From contig QHWB01000044.1 of assembly GCA_003222395.1 (NCBI GenBank), positions 124,001-188,000 on the forward strand: a stretch of DNA of 64,000 nucleotides. Reading direction: 5' to 3'. The notes under the pieces were generated by a model that did no database searches, was not told the origin of the DNA, and saw nothing but the letters and a program-made list of their open reading frames with translations. Positions 15,824-23,787 of the stretch are shown piece by piece. Position 1 is the stretch's first letter. Each line of letters begins with the position of its first letter. Origin of the DNA: Acidobacteriota bacterium (GTDB taxonomy: Bacteria; Acidobacteriota; Vicinamibacteria; Vicinamibacterales; CAVVIG01). A program made the position numbers and the translations under genes.

Positions 15824-17608
15824 ATGCTGGTGGAGAAAATCACCACCGATCCGGCTGAAGCCCCACCCGTCACGCGTGGCGCGATCGTGCGAATGCGACG
15901 CGCGCAATGGCGCGTCGTCGACATCCGCCCGTTCGACGGATGCGCGATCGTCACGCTTGCCGGGCTCGCGCCGCCTCACGCCGGTCTCGAGCGGCGCGTC
16001 CTCACTCCGTTCGACACAATCGAGCCAATCGAAAGGACGCGACGCGCTCGCATTGTCAAGGCCGGCGCCTGGACGCGCGCGTGCCGCGCGCTCGTCGCGG
16101 GCGACACGCCGCCGGCGTCGCTGCGATCGGCGGCTCGCGCGCGGATCGATCTCCTCGCCCATCAGCTCGAGCCGGCGCTCGCCATCGTTCGCGGCCTCGG
16201 GTGCCGCGTGCTGCTCGCCGACGAAGTCGGCCTCGGCAAGACGATTCAGGCCGGCCTCATCGCGTCCGAGCTGCGCGAGCGCGGCGCGATCGATCGACTT
16301 CTCGTGCTCGCGCCCGCGGGGCTGCGCGAGCAGTGGGTCGCCGAGCTCCACGGCCGCTTCGCGATCGAGGCGACGCTCGTCGACGCGCATTCGCTGCGCC
16401 GCATCGCCTCCACGCTGCCGATTGACCTGAATCCCTGGACGACGCTGTCGGCCGCGGTTGCGTCGATCGACTACGTCAAGCGGCCGGAGGTCCTGCCCCT
16501 TGCCGCCCGGTGCCTGTGGGACCTCATCGTCGTCGACGAGGCGCACGCGTCGGCTGCCGATTCGGATCGCCGTGCCGCCGTGCACGCCCTGTGCGCACGC
16601 GCGTCGTACGTGCTCCTTCTGACCGCGACGCCGCACAACGGCGACGAGCGCGCGTTCGAGTCGCTGTGCGCGATCGGATCGATCGGCGACGAGCGCGACG
16701 ATCCGCTGCTCGTGTTTCGACGGACGCGGCACGATGCCGGCCTTGCGGCGCGGCGCCGCGTGCACGCGCTTCGCGTGCGGTCCTCCCCGGATGAACAGCG
16801 CGTTCATCGCGCGCTCGCGCGCTACAGCCAGGCGGTCCGCGCCGAACGCGGCGACGCGTGCCTCGCGCTGGCCGTGCTGCACAAGCGCGCGCTGTCGAGC
16901 GCGTGGGCGCTGGCCGAGTCGATCGATCGCCGCCTCGCGATGCTGGCGGCTCCCGCCGGGGCCGACGCCGGCGAGCAGCTGACGCTGCCGATGTTCGACG
17001 TGAACGGTGATTTCACGCCGGAAGACGATGCGCCGGCGTGGCCCGAGGGCGTCGGCCTGGCTGACGCCGATCGCGAGCGGCGGTTGCTCGGGCCTATCGC
17101 CGGCGCCGCCCGCGCAGCCGCCGCGCGCGAATCGAAAGTTGCCGCGCTCAATCGTCTGCTTCGCCGCATCGGTGAGTCGGTCGTCGTCTTCACCGAATAT
17201 CGCGACACGCTGCAGCACCTTCGCGCGCTGCTGCAACGGCCGTCCATCGCGCTGCACGGCGGCCTGACGCGCGAAGAACGTGCGTGCGCGCTGAACGCGT
17301 TCATCCATCGACCGGGATCGGTGCTGCTCGCGACAGACGCCGCGGGCGAGGGCTTGAACCTGCACCACAGCTGCCGGACGGTGATCAACCTCGAGCTGCC
17401 GTGGAATCCGATGCGGCTCGAGCAGCGCATCGGCCGCGTCGATCGCATCGGCCAGGCACATACCGTTCACGCATTTCACCTGATCGCCGACGGCGCCGGC
17501 GAGCTGCGGATCCTTCGCCGCCTCCGAGAGCGGATCGACGCCGCGAAAGCTGCCATCGGCGCGCCGGATCCGCTTGGCATCGTCGAGGTCGCGATCGATG
17601 AACTCTGA
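15824..17608 (+). CDS. SNF2/RapA-like DEAD/DEAH-box ATPase (DISARM DrmD-like candidate)
   Basis: A 594-residue SF2 helicase-type motor. Walker A is LADEVGLGKTIQAGLIASEL (about residue 132), the DEAH box VVDEAHASAADSD (about 236) is followed by motif III LLLTATPHNGDE, and the C-terminal RecA lobe carries VVFTEYRDTLQHL, DAAGEGLNLHHS and the arginine finger IGRVDRIGQAH (about 536). The arrangement is that of RapA/SNF2-like dsDNA translocases. It is the first of three overlapping genes with a small helper and an N6-adenine methylase, a combination seen in DISARM and related restriction-type systems. No DrmA, DrmB or DrmC is nearby, so this would be a minimal or unrelated system. Confidence 0.8.
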   Translation: MLVEKITTDPAEAPPVTRGAIVRMRRAQWRVVDIRPFDGCAIVTLAGLAPPHAGLERRVLTPFDTIEPIERTRRARIVKAGAWTRACRALVAGDTPPASLRSAARARIDLLAHQLEPALAIVRGLGCRVLLADEVGLGKTIQAGLIASELRERGAIDRLLVLAPAGLREQWVAELHGRFAIEATLVDAHSLRRIASTLPIDLNPWTTLSAAVASIDYVKRPEVLPLAARCLWDLIVVDEAHASAADSDRRAAVHALCARASYVLLLTATPHNGDERAFESLCAIGSIGDERDDPLLVFRRTRHDAGLAARRRVHALRVRSSPDEQRVHRALARYSQAVRAERGDACLALAVLHKRALSSAWALAESIDRRLAMLAAPAGADAGEQLTLPMFDVNGDFTPEDDAPAWPEGVGLADADRERRLLGPIAGAARAAAARESKVAALNRLLRRIGESVVVFTEYRDTLQHLRALLQRPSIALHGGLTREERACALNAFIHRPGSVLLATDAAGEGLNLHHSCRTVINLELPWNPMRLEQRIGRVDRIGQAHTVHAFHLIADGAGELRILRRLRERIDAAKAAIGAPDPLGIVEVAIDEL

Positions 17609-18326
17609 TCTGGGCGCCGCAGCCGTGGCCGAAGTCGAGCGGCTGACGGCCGCACGGACCCTGATGCGCGACGGCGACACGCTCGCGCTGACGCGCCTCG
17701 AGACCGAGGGGCCTTGGATCGGCATCGCTCGATCGAAGCTGAAGAGACGTCTGGGCGGGCGCCGATTGGAGATCTGGCGCGTCGGCTACGAAGACGCGTC
17801 TGGAGGGCTCGTCGAGTCGCGATTGGTCGTGCTCGCGATTCACGAACGCGAGCGCTCGCCTGAAAGGCTCGCGCTACGCGAAAGCCTCGCGCTATCGGAA
17901 AGGCTCGCCGAACCCGTCGCCGAATCTATCGCCACACCTGTAGCGCGAGCCTTTCAGGCGAGCGAAATCCGAGCCTTTCAGGCGAGCGAACTCCGAGCCT
18001 TTCAGGCGAGCGAAATCCAAGCCGTCATCGACTCCGCGATGGTCGAATGGCGCGACGCGGTCGCACGCGCTGTCGCGTCGTTCGCGTCCGCGCGGCTCGC
18101 ACGCGAAACGGCGATCGCCGCGTCGGCGGCGCCGGTGCGCTCAGCGCCGATTCAGACGGGACTCTTCGATCGGCGCGAAGAGCACGCGCATGCGGCCCTC
18201 GAAGAGGGACGTCGTAGCGTCTCGGAGGCACTCGCCGAACGCAAGGCGTCGGCGCAGCGCGCGGCCGCCCTCGTCGCAACCGCGCCCAAGCTCCTGCTGG
18301 TGATTGCCGGTGCTGGCCGGACTTGA
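17598..18326 (+). CDS. Helper protein of the helicase-methylase operon, unknown function
   Basis: 242 residues from the ATG at 17598, which overlaps the helicase stop by 11 bases. The N-terminal part (LGAAAVAEVERLTAARTLM, WIGIARSKLKRRLGGRRLEI) looks like a small alpha/beta domain. The C-terminal part is a helical segment with IQTGLFDRREEHAHAALEEG, a motif also found in C-terminal parts of large RapA-type helicases. It may therefore be a split-off helicase tail. The centre (about residues 85-140) is encoded by the hairpin repeat CGAGCCTTTCAGGCGAGCG and reads as three RAFQASE units, so it was probably not part of the ancestral protein. The 3' end overlaps the methylase start by 23 bases. Confidence 0.65.
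   Translation: MNSDLGAAAVAEVERLTAARTLMRDGDTLALTRLETEGPWIGIARSKLKRRLGGRRLEIWRVGYEDASGGLVESRLVVLAIHERERSPERLALRESLALSERLAEPVAESIATPVARAFQASEIRAFQASELRAFQASEIQAVIDSAMVEWRDAVARAVASFASARLARETAIAASAAPVRSAPIQTGLFDRREEHAHAALEEGRRSVSEALAERKASAQRAAALVATAPKLLLVIAGAGRT
17849..18016. repeat. Hairpin repeat family (GAGCCTTTCAGGC type) inside a coding region
   Basis: Several units (TCGCCTGAAAGGCTCGC, its decayed copies, and three direct copies of CGAGCCTTTCAGGCGAGCG spaced 27 bases) lie in frame within the helper gene. The two orientations face each other, so an inverted pair encloses about 50 bases. The core GCCT-TTC-AGGC is a small hairpin. The same family occurs at 25891-25920, 32868-32889 and, as a compensated variant, at 34021-34335. 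Confidence 0.85.
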
Positions 18327-21300
18327 CGGCTATCTCGTCTCGCACGCCTTTCTCGAACGGCGCGTCGCGATGCCGGCCGATGGACTGGCGGCGGACGCGC
18401 GGCGTCGGAACCTCGCGCAGTGGCGCGCATGGTCGGCCGCGCTCGGTCCGGCCTCGACGACGCGAGCGCTGCTTCAGAACGGAGCCGCGCCGCTCGCCGC
18501 CGCGCTCGGGTTCGATCCGCCCGCCGACATCCGCGAGCTGACTGCGGCGACGAGCGCCACGCTTCGACCGATCGGCAGCGCCGGGAGCGTCGGGTTGATC
18601 GTCGCGCCGTTCGGCGAGCGCCTCGATCCGCTCTGGCGCCCGGCGGTGAGCGAAGCGCTGCGGCGCGGCGCGAGCTGGTGCGTGCTCTTCAACGGCACAC
18701 ATCTCCGCATCGTCGACGCGAGCCGCCTCTATGCTCGCCGATATCTCGAGTTCGACCTCGATCTCGCCGTCGACGGTTCGCACACGCTGGCGGCGCTGTG
18801 GCTGGCCGCCAGTGCCGGCGCATTGTGCGGCGCCGCGGACGCCGGCGAATCGCTGCGCGCCTTGATCGCCGATTCCGACCATCACGCGGCGGCTGTGTGC
18901 CGCTCGCTGCGCGACGGCGTCCTCGCCGCCTCGTCAGGCATTCTCGGAGCGCTGACCGGCGGCGGGCGATCGCGACCCGTCCGGTCGCTCCACGACGGCT
19001 TCGAGCAGTCGCTGACGATCGTGTACCGCATCCTCTTCTTGTTGTTCGCCGAGGCGCGGTCGCTCGTTCCGCTGTGGCACCCGGTGTACCGCGAGAGCTA
19101 CAGCGTCGACGCGCTGCGCACAGCGGCCGCTGCCTCTCCTCACAGCGCCGGATGGTGGGACGCGCTGCGCGCGATGGCGCGCCTCGCTCACGCCGGCTGC
19201 CGCGCCGGAGAACTGCGCGTCACGCCGTTCAACGGCCGGCTCTTCGCGCCCGCACGCACGCCGCTCGCCGAACGGCGCGACCTCGACGACGAGGCGGCAC
19301 GTGGCGCAGTACTGGCGCTGTCGACGCGCCGCGCGCCGGACGGCGCCGGCCGCGAACGCATCTCGTATCGCGACCTCGGCGTCGAGCAGCTCGGCGCCGT
19401 GTACGAAACGCTGCTCGACTATCAGCCGTGCGCCGGACCGTCCGGCGTGACGCTGCAGCGGGGATCCGGCGTCCGCAAGGCGACCGGAACGTTTTATACG
19501 CCGCAGCCGATCGCGGAGTACGTCGTGCGCCGCGCGATCGGACCGCTCGTCCGCGATGCGACGCCCGAACGGATTCTCGGTTTGCGGATCGTCGATCCAG
19601 CAATGGGCAGCGGCGCATTTCTCGTGGCGGCGTGCCGCTACCTCGCATCTGCGTACGAGCAGGCGCTCATCGGCGCGGGACGCTGCCACGCGGCCGATCT
19701 CGGCGAGCGCGAGCGCGTCGCGATCCGGCGGCAAATCGCGGAGCGATGTCTGTACGGCGTCGATCTCAATCCAATGGCAGTGCAGCTCGCGCGCCTGTCC
19801 ATGTGGCTCGCGACGCTCGCCGCCGACCGTCCGCTGAGCTTTCTCGATCACCGCCTGCAGACGGGCGACAGCCTGCTCGGCGCATCGCTCGTACACCTCG
19901 CGCGCGCGCCGCACCGGCGCAAACGGTCGGGGAAATCCGATGCGCTCCCGCTGTTCGACGGCGAAACCGTGGCCGAGGCGCTGCGCGCGGCGCTGCCGGT
20001 GCGCTTCTCTCTGGAGGCGACGCCGAACGACACCATCGAGCAGGTGCGCGAGAAGGAGCGCGCGTACGCGGCGATCACCGCACGCGACGGCTTGCTGTCG
20101 CGCTGGAAGCGAATCGCGAACGTGTGGGCCGCCGCGTGGTTTTCGTCGCCCAATCGACCGGTGCCGGCCGCCGCGTTCGGCGCGCTGGGGGACGTCGTGC
20201 TCTCCGGCCGCGGCGCGCTGCCGCCGCGAACGGCGGAGGCTTATCTCAGCGCGGCGGAAGCGATCGCGTGCGCGCGGCGGTTCTTTCACTGGGAGCTGGA
20301 ATTCCCGGAAGCCTTCTTCGCCGTGGACGGCCGTCCGCTGTCCAACGCCGGGTTCGATGCGGTCATCGGTAATCCACCGTGGGACATGATTCGCGCCGAT
20401 ACCGGCGCAGCCGACGCCCGCGACCGCGCGCGTGTCGACATCGCGCCGCTTTTGCGGTTCACGCGCGACGCCGGGCTCTACTCGGCGCAATCCGACGGGC
20501 ACGCGAACCGGTACCAGCTCTTCGTCGAACGCGCGATCGCGCTCACGCGCGCCGGCGGCCGCATCGGCCTGGTGCTGCCGTCGGGTCTTGCGATCGACCA
20601 TGGCAGCGCGCCACTGCGCAGAATGCTTCTGAATCGATGCGACGTCGACGCGATCGTCGGCTTCGACAACCATCGCGGCGTGTTTCCGATCCACCGCAGT
20701 GTCCGCTTCCTGCTCCTCACCGCGACCGGCGGCGCGCCGACGCGGGCGATCGGCTGTCGTCTCGGCCTCGACGATCCGGCCGATCTCGAATCGGCTGGCG
20801 ACGAGCCGGCCGAGCAGTCGCCGTGGTATCCCGTGCAGGTGACGCCGGAGATGCTCGCGCGCCTGTCCGGACCGGCGCTGACCATTCCGAATCTGCGGAG
20901 CCCGGTGGACGTCGCCATCGCCGAGCGGGCGGCCGCGCTGTTCCCGCCGCTCGGCGATGCGGCCGGATGGAACGCCCGGTTCGGCCGCGAGCTGAACGCC
21001 ACCGACGATCGCGCGTTCTTCCATCCCGCGGACCCACACCGCGCCGATCGGCTGCCCGTTGTCGAGGGAAAACATCTCGATCCGTTTCGCGCGGCCGTCG
21101 GCCGGACCGAGCACGCGATCGCCGCATCGGACGCGCGCCGCCTGCTCGCGTCCGATCGCCACGAGCGCCCGCGCCTCGCGTATCGAGACGTCGCGAGCGC
21201 CACGAATCGCGTGACGCTCATCGCAGCCGTGCTGCCGGCACGGTGCGTGTCGACGCACACGGTCTTCTGTCTGCGCACGCCGCTGCCGGCAGGCGTGCAG

Positions 21301-21627
21301 CACTTCCTGTGCGGCCTCTTCAACAGCCTCGTCGTCAACTATCTCGTGCGGCTGCGCGTCACCACGCACGTGACGACCGCGACCGTCGAGCGACTGCCGA
21401 TTCCAACGTCGGAGATGGCGCCGGCGCGGATCCGGCAGGTCGCCGCGCTCGCGCGCCTGCTGGCCCGCCGCGACGATCCCGCGGCGTTCGCGCGCCTGAA
21501 CGCGCTCGTCGCGGCGCTCTATCAGCTGTCGGCATCAGAGTTCGAGCACGTTCTGGACACGTTTCCGCTGATTTCCACAGAGCTGCGACGGCAGGCGTTG
21601 CAGCTTTTCCAACAAGGCTCGGATTAG
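18304..21627 (+). CDS. Eco57I-like N6-adenine DNA methylase with degenerate N-terminal nuclease-like domain
   Basis: About 1105-1107 residues (TTG at 18304 or GTG at 18310). The methylase core has motif I IVDPAMGSGAFLVAACRY (about residue 430), YGVDLNPMAVQLARLSMWL, and motif IV DAVIGNPPWDMI (about 689). The C-terminal third resembles a target-recognition domain (RLRVTTHVTTATVERLPIPT). The N-terminal 200 residues have the WCVLFNGTHLRIVDASR and YLEFDLDL pattern of type IIG/type I nuclease domains, but I see no E-x-K catalytic pair. It may therefore be non-nucleolytic. Translationally coupled to the helper and helicase, it would mark host DNA while the helicase acts on unmarked DNA. Confidence 0.82.
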   Translation: MPVLAGLDGYLVSHAFLERRVAMPADGLAADARRRNLAQWRAWSAALGPASTTRALLQNGAAPLAAALGFDPPADIRELTAATSATLRPIGSAGSVGLIVAPFGERLDPLWRPAVSEALRRGASWCVLFNGTHLRIVDASRLYARRYLEFDLDLAVDGSHTLAALWLAASAGALCGAADAGESLRALIADSDHHAAAVCRSLRDGVLAASSGILGALTGGGRSRPVRSLHDGFEQSLTIVYRILFLLFAEARSLVPLWHPVYRESYSVDALRTAAAASPHSAGWWDALRAMARLAHAGCRAGELRVTPFNGRLFAPARTPLAERRDLDDEAARGAVLALSTRRAPDGAGRERISYRDLGVEQLGAVYETLLDYQPCAGPSGVTLQRGSGVRKATGTFYTPQPIAEYVVRRAIGPLVRDATPERILGLRIVDPAMGSGAFLVAACRYLASAYEQALIGAGRCHAADLGERERVAIRRQIAERCLYGVDLNPMAVQLARLSMWLATLAADRPLSFLDHRLQTGDSLLGASLVHLARAPHRRKRSGKSDALPLFDGETVAEALRAALPVRFSLEATPNDTIEQVREKERAYAAITARDGLLSRWKRIANVWAAAWFSSPNRPVPAAAFGALGDVVLSGRGALPPRTAEAYLSAAEAIACARRFFHWELEFPEAFFAVDGRPLSNAGFDAVIGNPPWDMIRADTGAADARDRARVDIAPLLRFTRDAGLYSAQSDGHANRYQLFVERAIALTRAGGRIGLVLPSGLAIDHGSAPLRRMLLNRCDVDAIVGFDNHRGVFPIHRSVRFLLLTATGGAPTRAIGCRLGLDDPADLESAGDEPAEQSPWYPVQVTPEMLARLSGPALTIPNLRSPVDVAIAERAAALFPPLGDAAGWNARFGRELNATDDRAFFHPADPHRADRLPVVEGKHLDPFRAAVGRTEHAIAASDARRLLASDRHERPRLAYRDVASATNRVTLIAAVLPARCVSTHTVFCLRTPLPAGVQHFLCGLFNSLVVNYLVRLRVTTHVTTATVERLPIPTSEMAPARIRQVAALARLLARRDDPAAFARLNALVAALYQLSASEFEHVLDTFPLISTELRRQALQLFQQGSD

Positions 21628-21642
21628 AGCACCGGAACAAGC

Positions 21643-22047
21643 ATGGACAAACCACAGAGACTCGGAGGCTCAGAGCTACGGGATATCAATTCGATGACGG
21701 ACGAGATCATCGGCGCCGCAATCGAAGTCCATCGCGCTCTCGGGCCAGGATTGCTCGAGTCAATCTACGAGACCGCGCTCTGCATTGAATTGCAGGACCG
21801 AGGATTGAAGTACGCGCGTCAGGTCTGTGTGTCCGCTCGCTACAAAGGACAAACCGTTGGAGAGTACCGAGTCGACTTGATCGTCGAGGATCGCGTCGTG
21901 GTCGAAGTGAAATGCGTGGCAAACATTACTCCAGTATTCGAGGCTCAGTTAATGGCGTACCTTCGACTGACCGGAAAGCGTGTCGGTCTGCTCATCAACT
22001 TCAACGCGCGACTAATCAAGGACGATTTGCGGAGAAAAATCATTTGA
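21643..22047 (+). CDS. GxxExxY family protein
   Basis: 134 residues. The family signature is plain in IIGAAIEVHRALGPGLLESI followed by YETALCIELQDRGL, then a PD-(D/E)XK-like core with RVDLIVEDRVVVEVKCVANI. The biochemical role of GxxExxY proteins is not established; the core suggests nucleic-acid binding or cleavage. The N-terminal ~17 residues (from the ATG at 21643) are encoded by a repeat unit; an internal ATG at 21694 would give a shorter product. The gene lies between inverted copies of an ACCACAGAGACACGGAG-type repeat and is followed by a large palindrome. Its AT content is higher than that of the neighbours, which suggests transfer. Confidence 0.88.
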   Translation: MDKPQRLGGSELRDINSMTDEIIGAAIEVHRALGPGLLESIYETALCIELQDRGLKYARQVCVSARYKGQTVGEYRVDLIVEDRVVVEVKCVANITPVFEAQLMAYLRLTGKRVGLLINFNARLIKDDLRRKII

Positions 22048-22241
22048 GCACAAGGCGTCGCACGACGCCGCGAAGCGGCGGGCAGTGAGAAAGAAGGCCG
22101 CGGAAACATGAAACACACGGATCAGAGTTTCATGTTTCCGCGGCCTTCTTTCTCACTGCGCCCGACCGGCTACGCCGGTCGGTCGTGCGACGCCTCGGAC
22201 CCTGTCAATGTCTCTGTGTTCTCCGTGTCTCTGTGGTTCTA
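21648..22241. mobile_element. Putative GxxExxY cassette bounded by inverted repeats
   Basis: Left end ACCACAGAGACTCGGAGG (around 21653-21670) matches, in inverse orientation, the right end around 22215-22237 (read on the minus strand, ACCACAGAGACACGGAGA). Between them lie the GxxExxY gene and the cloverleaf-like palindrome 22053-22195. No transposase or integrase is present. The mobility claim is inferred from the architecture and from the analogous four-helix-bundle cassette at 58595-59191. Confidence 0.5.
22053..22195. repeat. 143-bp multi-arm palindrome (cloverleaf/cruciform-like)
   Basis: The outer arms (14 bp, AGGCGTCGCACGAC at 22053-22066 and complement at 22182-22195) enclose three hairpins. 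The first is GCCGC-GAA-GCGGC (22067-22079). The second is a perfect 33-bp stem with a 12-base loop (22082-22114 / 22127-22159). The third is CGACCGGC-TAC-GCCGGTCG (22163-22181). The result is a four-way junction. No T-tract follows, so a simple terminator is unlikely. It starts 6 bases after the GxxExxY stop. Confidence 0.9.
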
Positions 22242-22547
22242 AATCTTGCGGTGAAACACGAGCGCGGCGACTGCTCCGATCACGAGCTCCAGCAGCACGA
22301 TCGAGGTGAGCACGGCGAACGGCCAGTCGCGCTCGAGGATGTACTCGATCGTCGACAGGACGACGCGCGCCGCGGGCGTCGCGATCAGGAAGAGGATGCC
22401 GATGTTCAACAGCCTCGCGCCCGCGCCGGGCTCCGGCCACGCGAGCGACAGCGGCAGCCCGATCGCCAGGCATACGATGCTCGTCACGACGCCGGTGCGC
22501 AACACGCGGCCGATGAGGATCTCGAATCTCGTGTCGCTGGATTTCAC
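22239..22547 (-). CDS. DUF1634 family membrane protein
   Basis: 102 residues from the GTG at 22547, which overlaps the TSUP stop in a GTGA. Three hydrophobic segments are visible: IGRVLRTGVVTSIVCLAIGL, LLNIGILFLIATPAARVVLS and FAVLTSIVLLELVIGAVAAL. DUF1634 proteins regularly sit directly after TauE/SafE-type exporters and are taken to be partner subunits. The C-terminus (ALVFHRKI) ends at the repeat that closes the GxxExxY cassette. Confidence 0.85.
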   Translation of the reverse strand: MKSSDTRFEILIGRVLRTGVVTSIVCLAIGLPLSLAWPEPGAGARLLNIGILFLIATPAARVVLSTIEYILERDWPFAVLTSIVLLELVIGAVAALVFHRKI

Positions 22548-23377
22548 CGTCCACCTCGCGTCAGCATCAGCAACGAGATGCTTCCGAGCACAGCCGCGAG
22601 CAGCAGCTTGAGAACCCGTACCGGGATGTTCGGCGACGCGCGCAGGCCGAGCCACGATCCCGCCTGCACGCCGAGGATCGCGGCGGCCGCCGCGACCGGC
22701 TGCAGTTGTCCGTTGCCGTAATAGATGATGGCGCCGCCCGTCGCCGTGACGCCGATCATGAACGCGCTCGTCGCCGCCGCGGCGCGAAGCGGCATGCCGC
22801 ACCACGCGTTCAGCACCGGCACCTTCATGAAGCCGCCGCCGATGCCGAGCAGCGACGACACGTTCCCCGCGATGAACGAAACGACGACGGCGAGCGGCAG
22901 CCGCCTGATCCGGTAGACGACCGTCGCGCCCGTTTCGGCGTCGAAGAAACGACCGCCGAGCCGTCCCGGATCGACGCGTGGGTCGGTGATCACGTTGCGC
23001 TGCGTCGACCGCGCGATCGTGACGACCGCCACCGCGCCCGTCACGAACGCGAACAGGCGCTGCAGCGTCGTCTGCGCGACGAGCTGTGCGGTGATGCCTC
23101 CGAGCACGCTGCCGGCGGCCGTCGCGACCTCGAGCAGCATGCCGAAGCGGAAGTTCATCAGGTTCATGCCCGCTCTGCCGGCGGTGACGCTGCTCGACGT
23201 GGCGATGACGGTGGTGAGGCTGATCGCCGCCGCCATCGCGATCGGAAATCCAAGGCCGAGATTGAGGAACGGGACGAGAAAGATGCCGCCGCCGAGCCCG
23301 AGCAGCGCGCCCGTGCTCCCGGCGACGGCGCCGGCGGCGAAGATGATCAGCGCAAGGGTTGGAGTAACGGCCGGCAT
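22544..23377 (-). CDS. Sulfite exporter TauE/SafE (TSUP) family permease
   Basis: 277 residues with about eight membrane helices. The duplicated TSUP motif is visible in both halves: GSTGALLGLGGGIFLVPFL and NVSSLLGIGGGFMKVPVLN. TSUP proteins export sulfite or organosulfonates or take up related anions; the substrate is not predictable here. The start MPAVTPTLALIIF at 23377 was chosen because the upstream frame is repeat DNA and has no membrane-protein character. A rhodanese gene lies upstream on the same strand, which agrees with sulfur metabolism. Confidence 0.9.
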   Translation of the reverse strand: MPAVTPTLALIIFAAGAVAGSTGALLGLGGGIFLVPFLNLGLGFPIAMAAAISLTTVIATSSSVTAGRAGMNLMNFRFGMLLEVATAAGSVLGGITAQLVAQTTLQRLFAFVTGAVAVVTIARSTQRNVITDPRVDPGRLGGRFFDAETGATVVYRIRRLPLAVVVSFIAGNVSSLLGIGGGFMKVPVLNAWCGMPLRAAAATSAFMIGVTATGGAIIYYGNGQLQPVAAAAAILGVQAGSWLGLRASPNIPVRVLKLLLAAVLGSISLLMLTRGGR

Positions 23378-23379
23378 CG

Positions 23380-23476
23380 AAAAGTTCGAAGTCAGAAGTT
23401 CGAAGTCAGAAGTACGAAGTACGAAGTACTGCAGTACTTCGGTACTTCGTACTTCAAACTTCAAACTTCGAACTTG
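23380..23476. repeat. TTCGAAGT-type head-to-head inverted repeat pair
   Basis: Direct units (gttcgaagtcagaa, gtacgaagtacgaa) run into their inverse complement, meeting at the perfect palindrome GTACTGCAGTAC near 23428-23439. The right arm overlaps the last codons of the small gene 23461-23682, which therefore ends RKFEV. Confidence 0.85.
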
Positions 23477-23682
23477 CGCGTCTGTGCAAGGTGACGCGTC
23501 GCCTTCTCGATGGCGACCCGCTCTGCTTCTTCGCGCGTCGGACCGTCGGCGCGCGCAAAGCGGGCGCCGGGGTCGACGTTCGCGATTATGCAGTGGTAGA
23601 CGTCGCCGAGCTTGTAGGTCTCGATCGTCACCTGCCATCCGCCGAGTTCCTGCTGCCGCCGCGAATAGTCTTCTGGCTTCAT
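23461..23682 (-). CDS. Small conserved-looking protein of unknown function
   Basis: 73 residues, MKPEDYSRRQQELGGWQVTI then ETYKLGDVYHCIIANVDPG and a helical C-terminus (TREEAERVAIEKATRHL). The pattern (a two-strand beta segment with HC, followed by an amphipathic helix) looks like a real small alpha/beta protein, but I do not recognize the family. The last five residues come from the intergenic repeat, which has replaced the original end. It lies between the TSUP and rhodanese genes on the same strand. Confidence 0.6.
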   Translation of the reverse strand: MKPEDYSRRQQELGGWQVTIETYKLGDVYHCIIANVDPGARFARADGPTREEAERVAIEKATRHLAQTRKFEV

Positions 23683-23696
23683 GAGATCACATCGAA

Positions 23697-23778
23697 CGCA
23701 GAGCGCCCGGAGGACGCAGAGAAAAAAACATCTCTCCGCGATCCCTGCGGTGCCTGCGGTGCCTGCGGTGCCTGCGTT
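23697..23778. repeat. CGCAGAG/CTGCGGTGC inverted repeat pair
   Basis: A left arm of AACGCAGAG / GACGCAGAG units faces a right arm of CTCTCCGCG and four GCCTGCGGT-type 9-mers around an A-run. On the minus strand this is downstream of nothing but upstream of the small gene. The central stem GGAGAGA/TCTCTGC with T-run might stop transcription from the rhodanese gene. Confidence 0.65.
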
Positions 23779-23787
23779 GGATCCTCG

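Noticed and set aside
14066-17725. 1219-residue minus-strand frame
   Set aside because: The part beyond 15574 is antisense to the helicase gene and lacks protein-like features; only the C-terminal 502 residues are a real membrane protein.
22053-22195. Intrinsic transcription terminator
   Set aside because: The stems are far longer than usual, form a four-way junction and have no T-tract on either side.
23697-23778. tRNA or small RNA gene
   Set aside because: The pairing comes from repeat units; no cloverleaf, anticodon arm or promoter could be supported.
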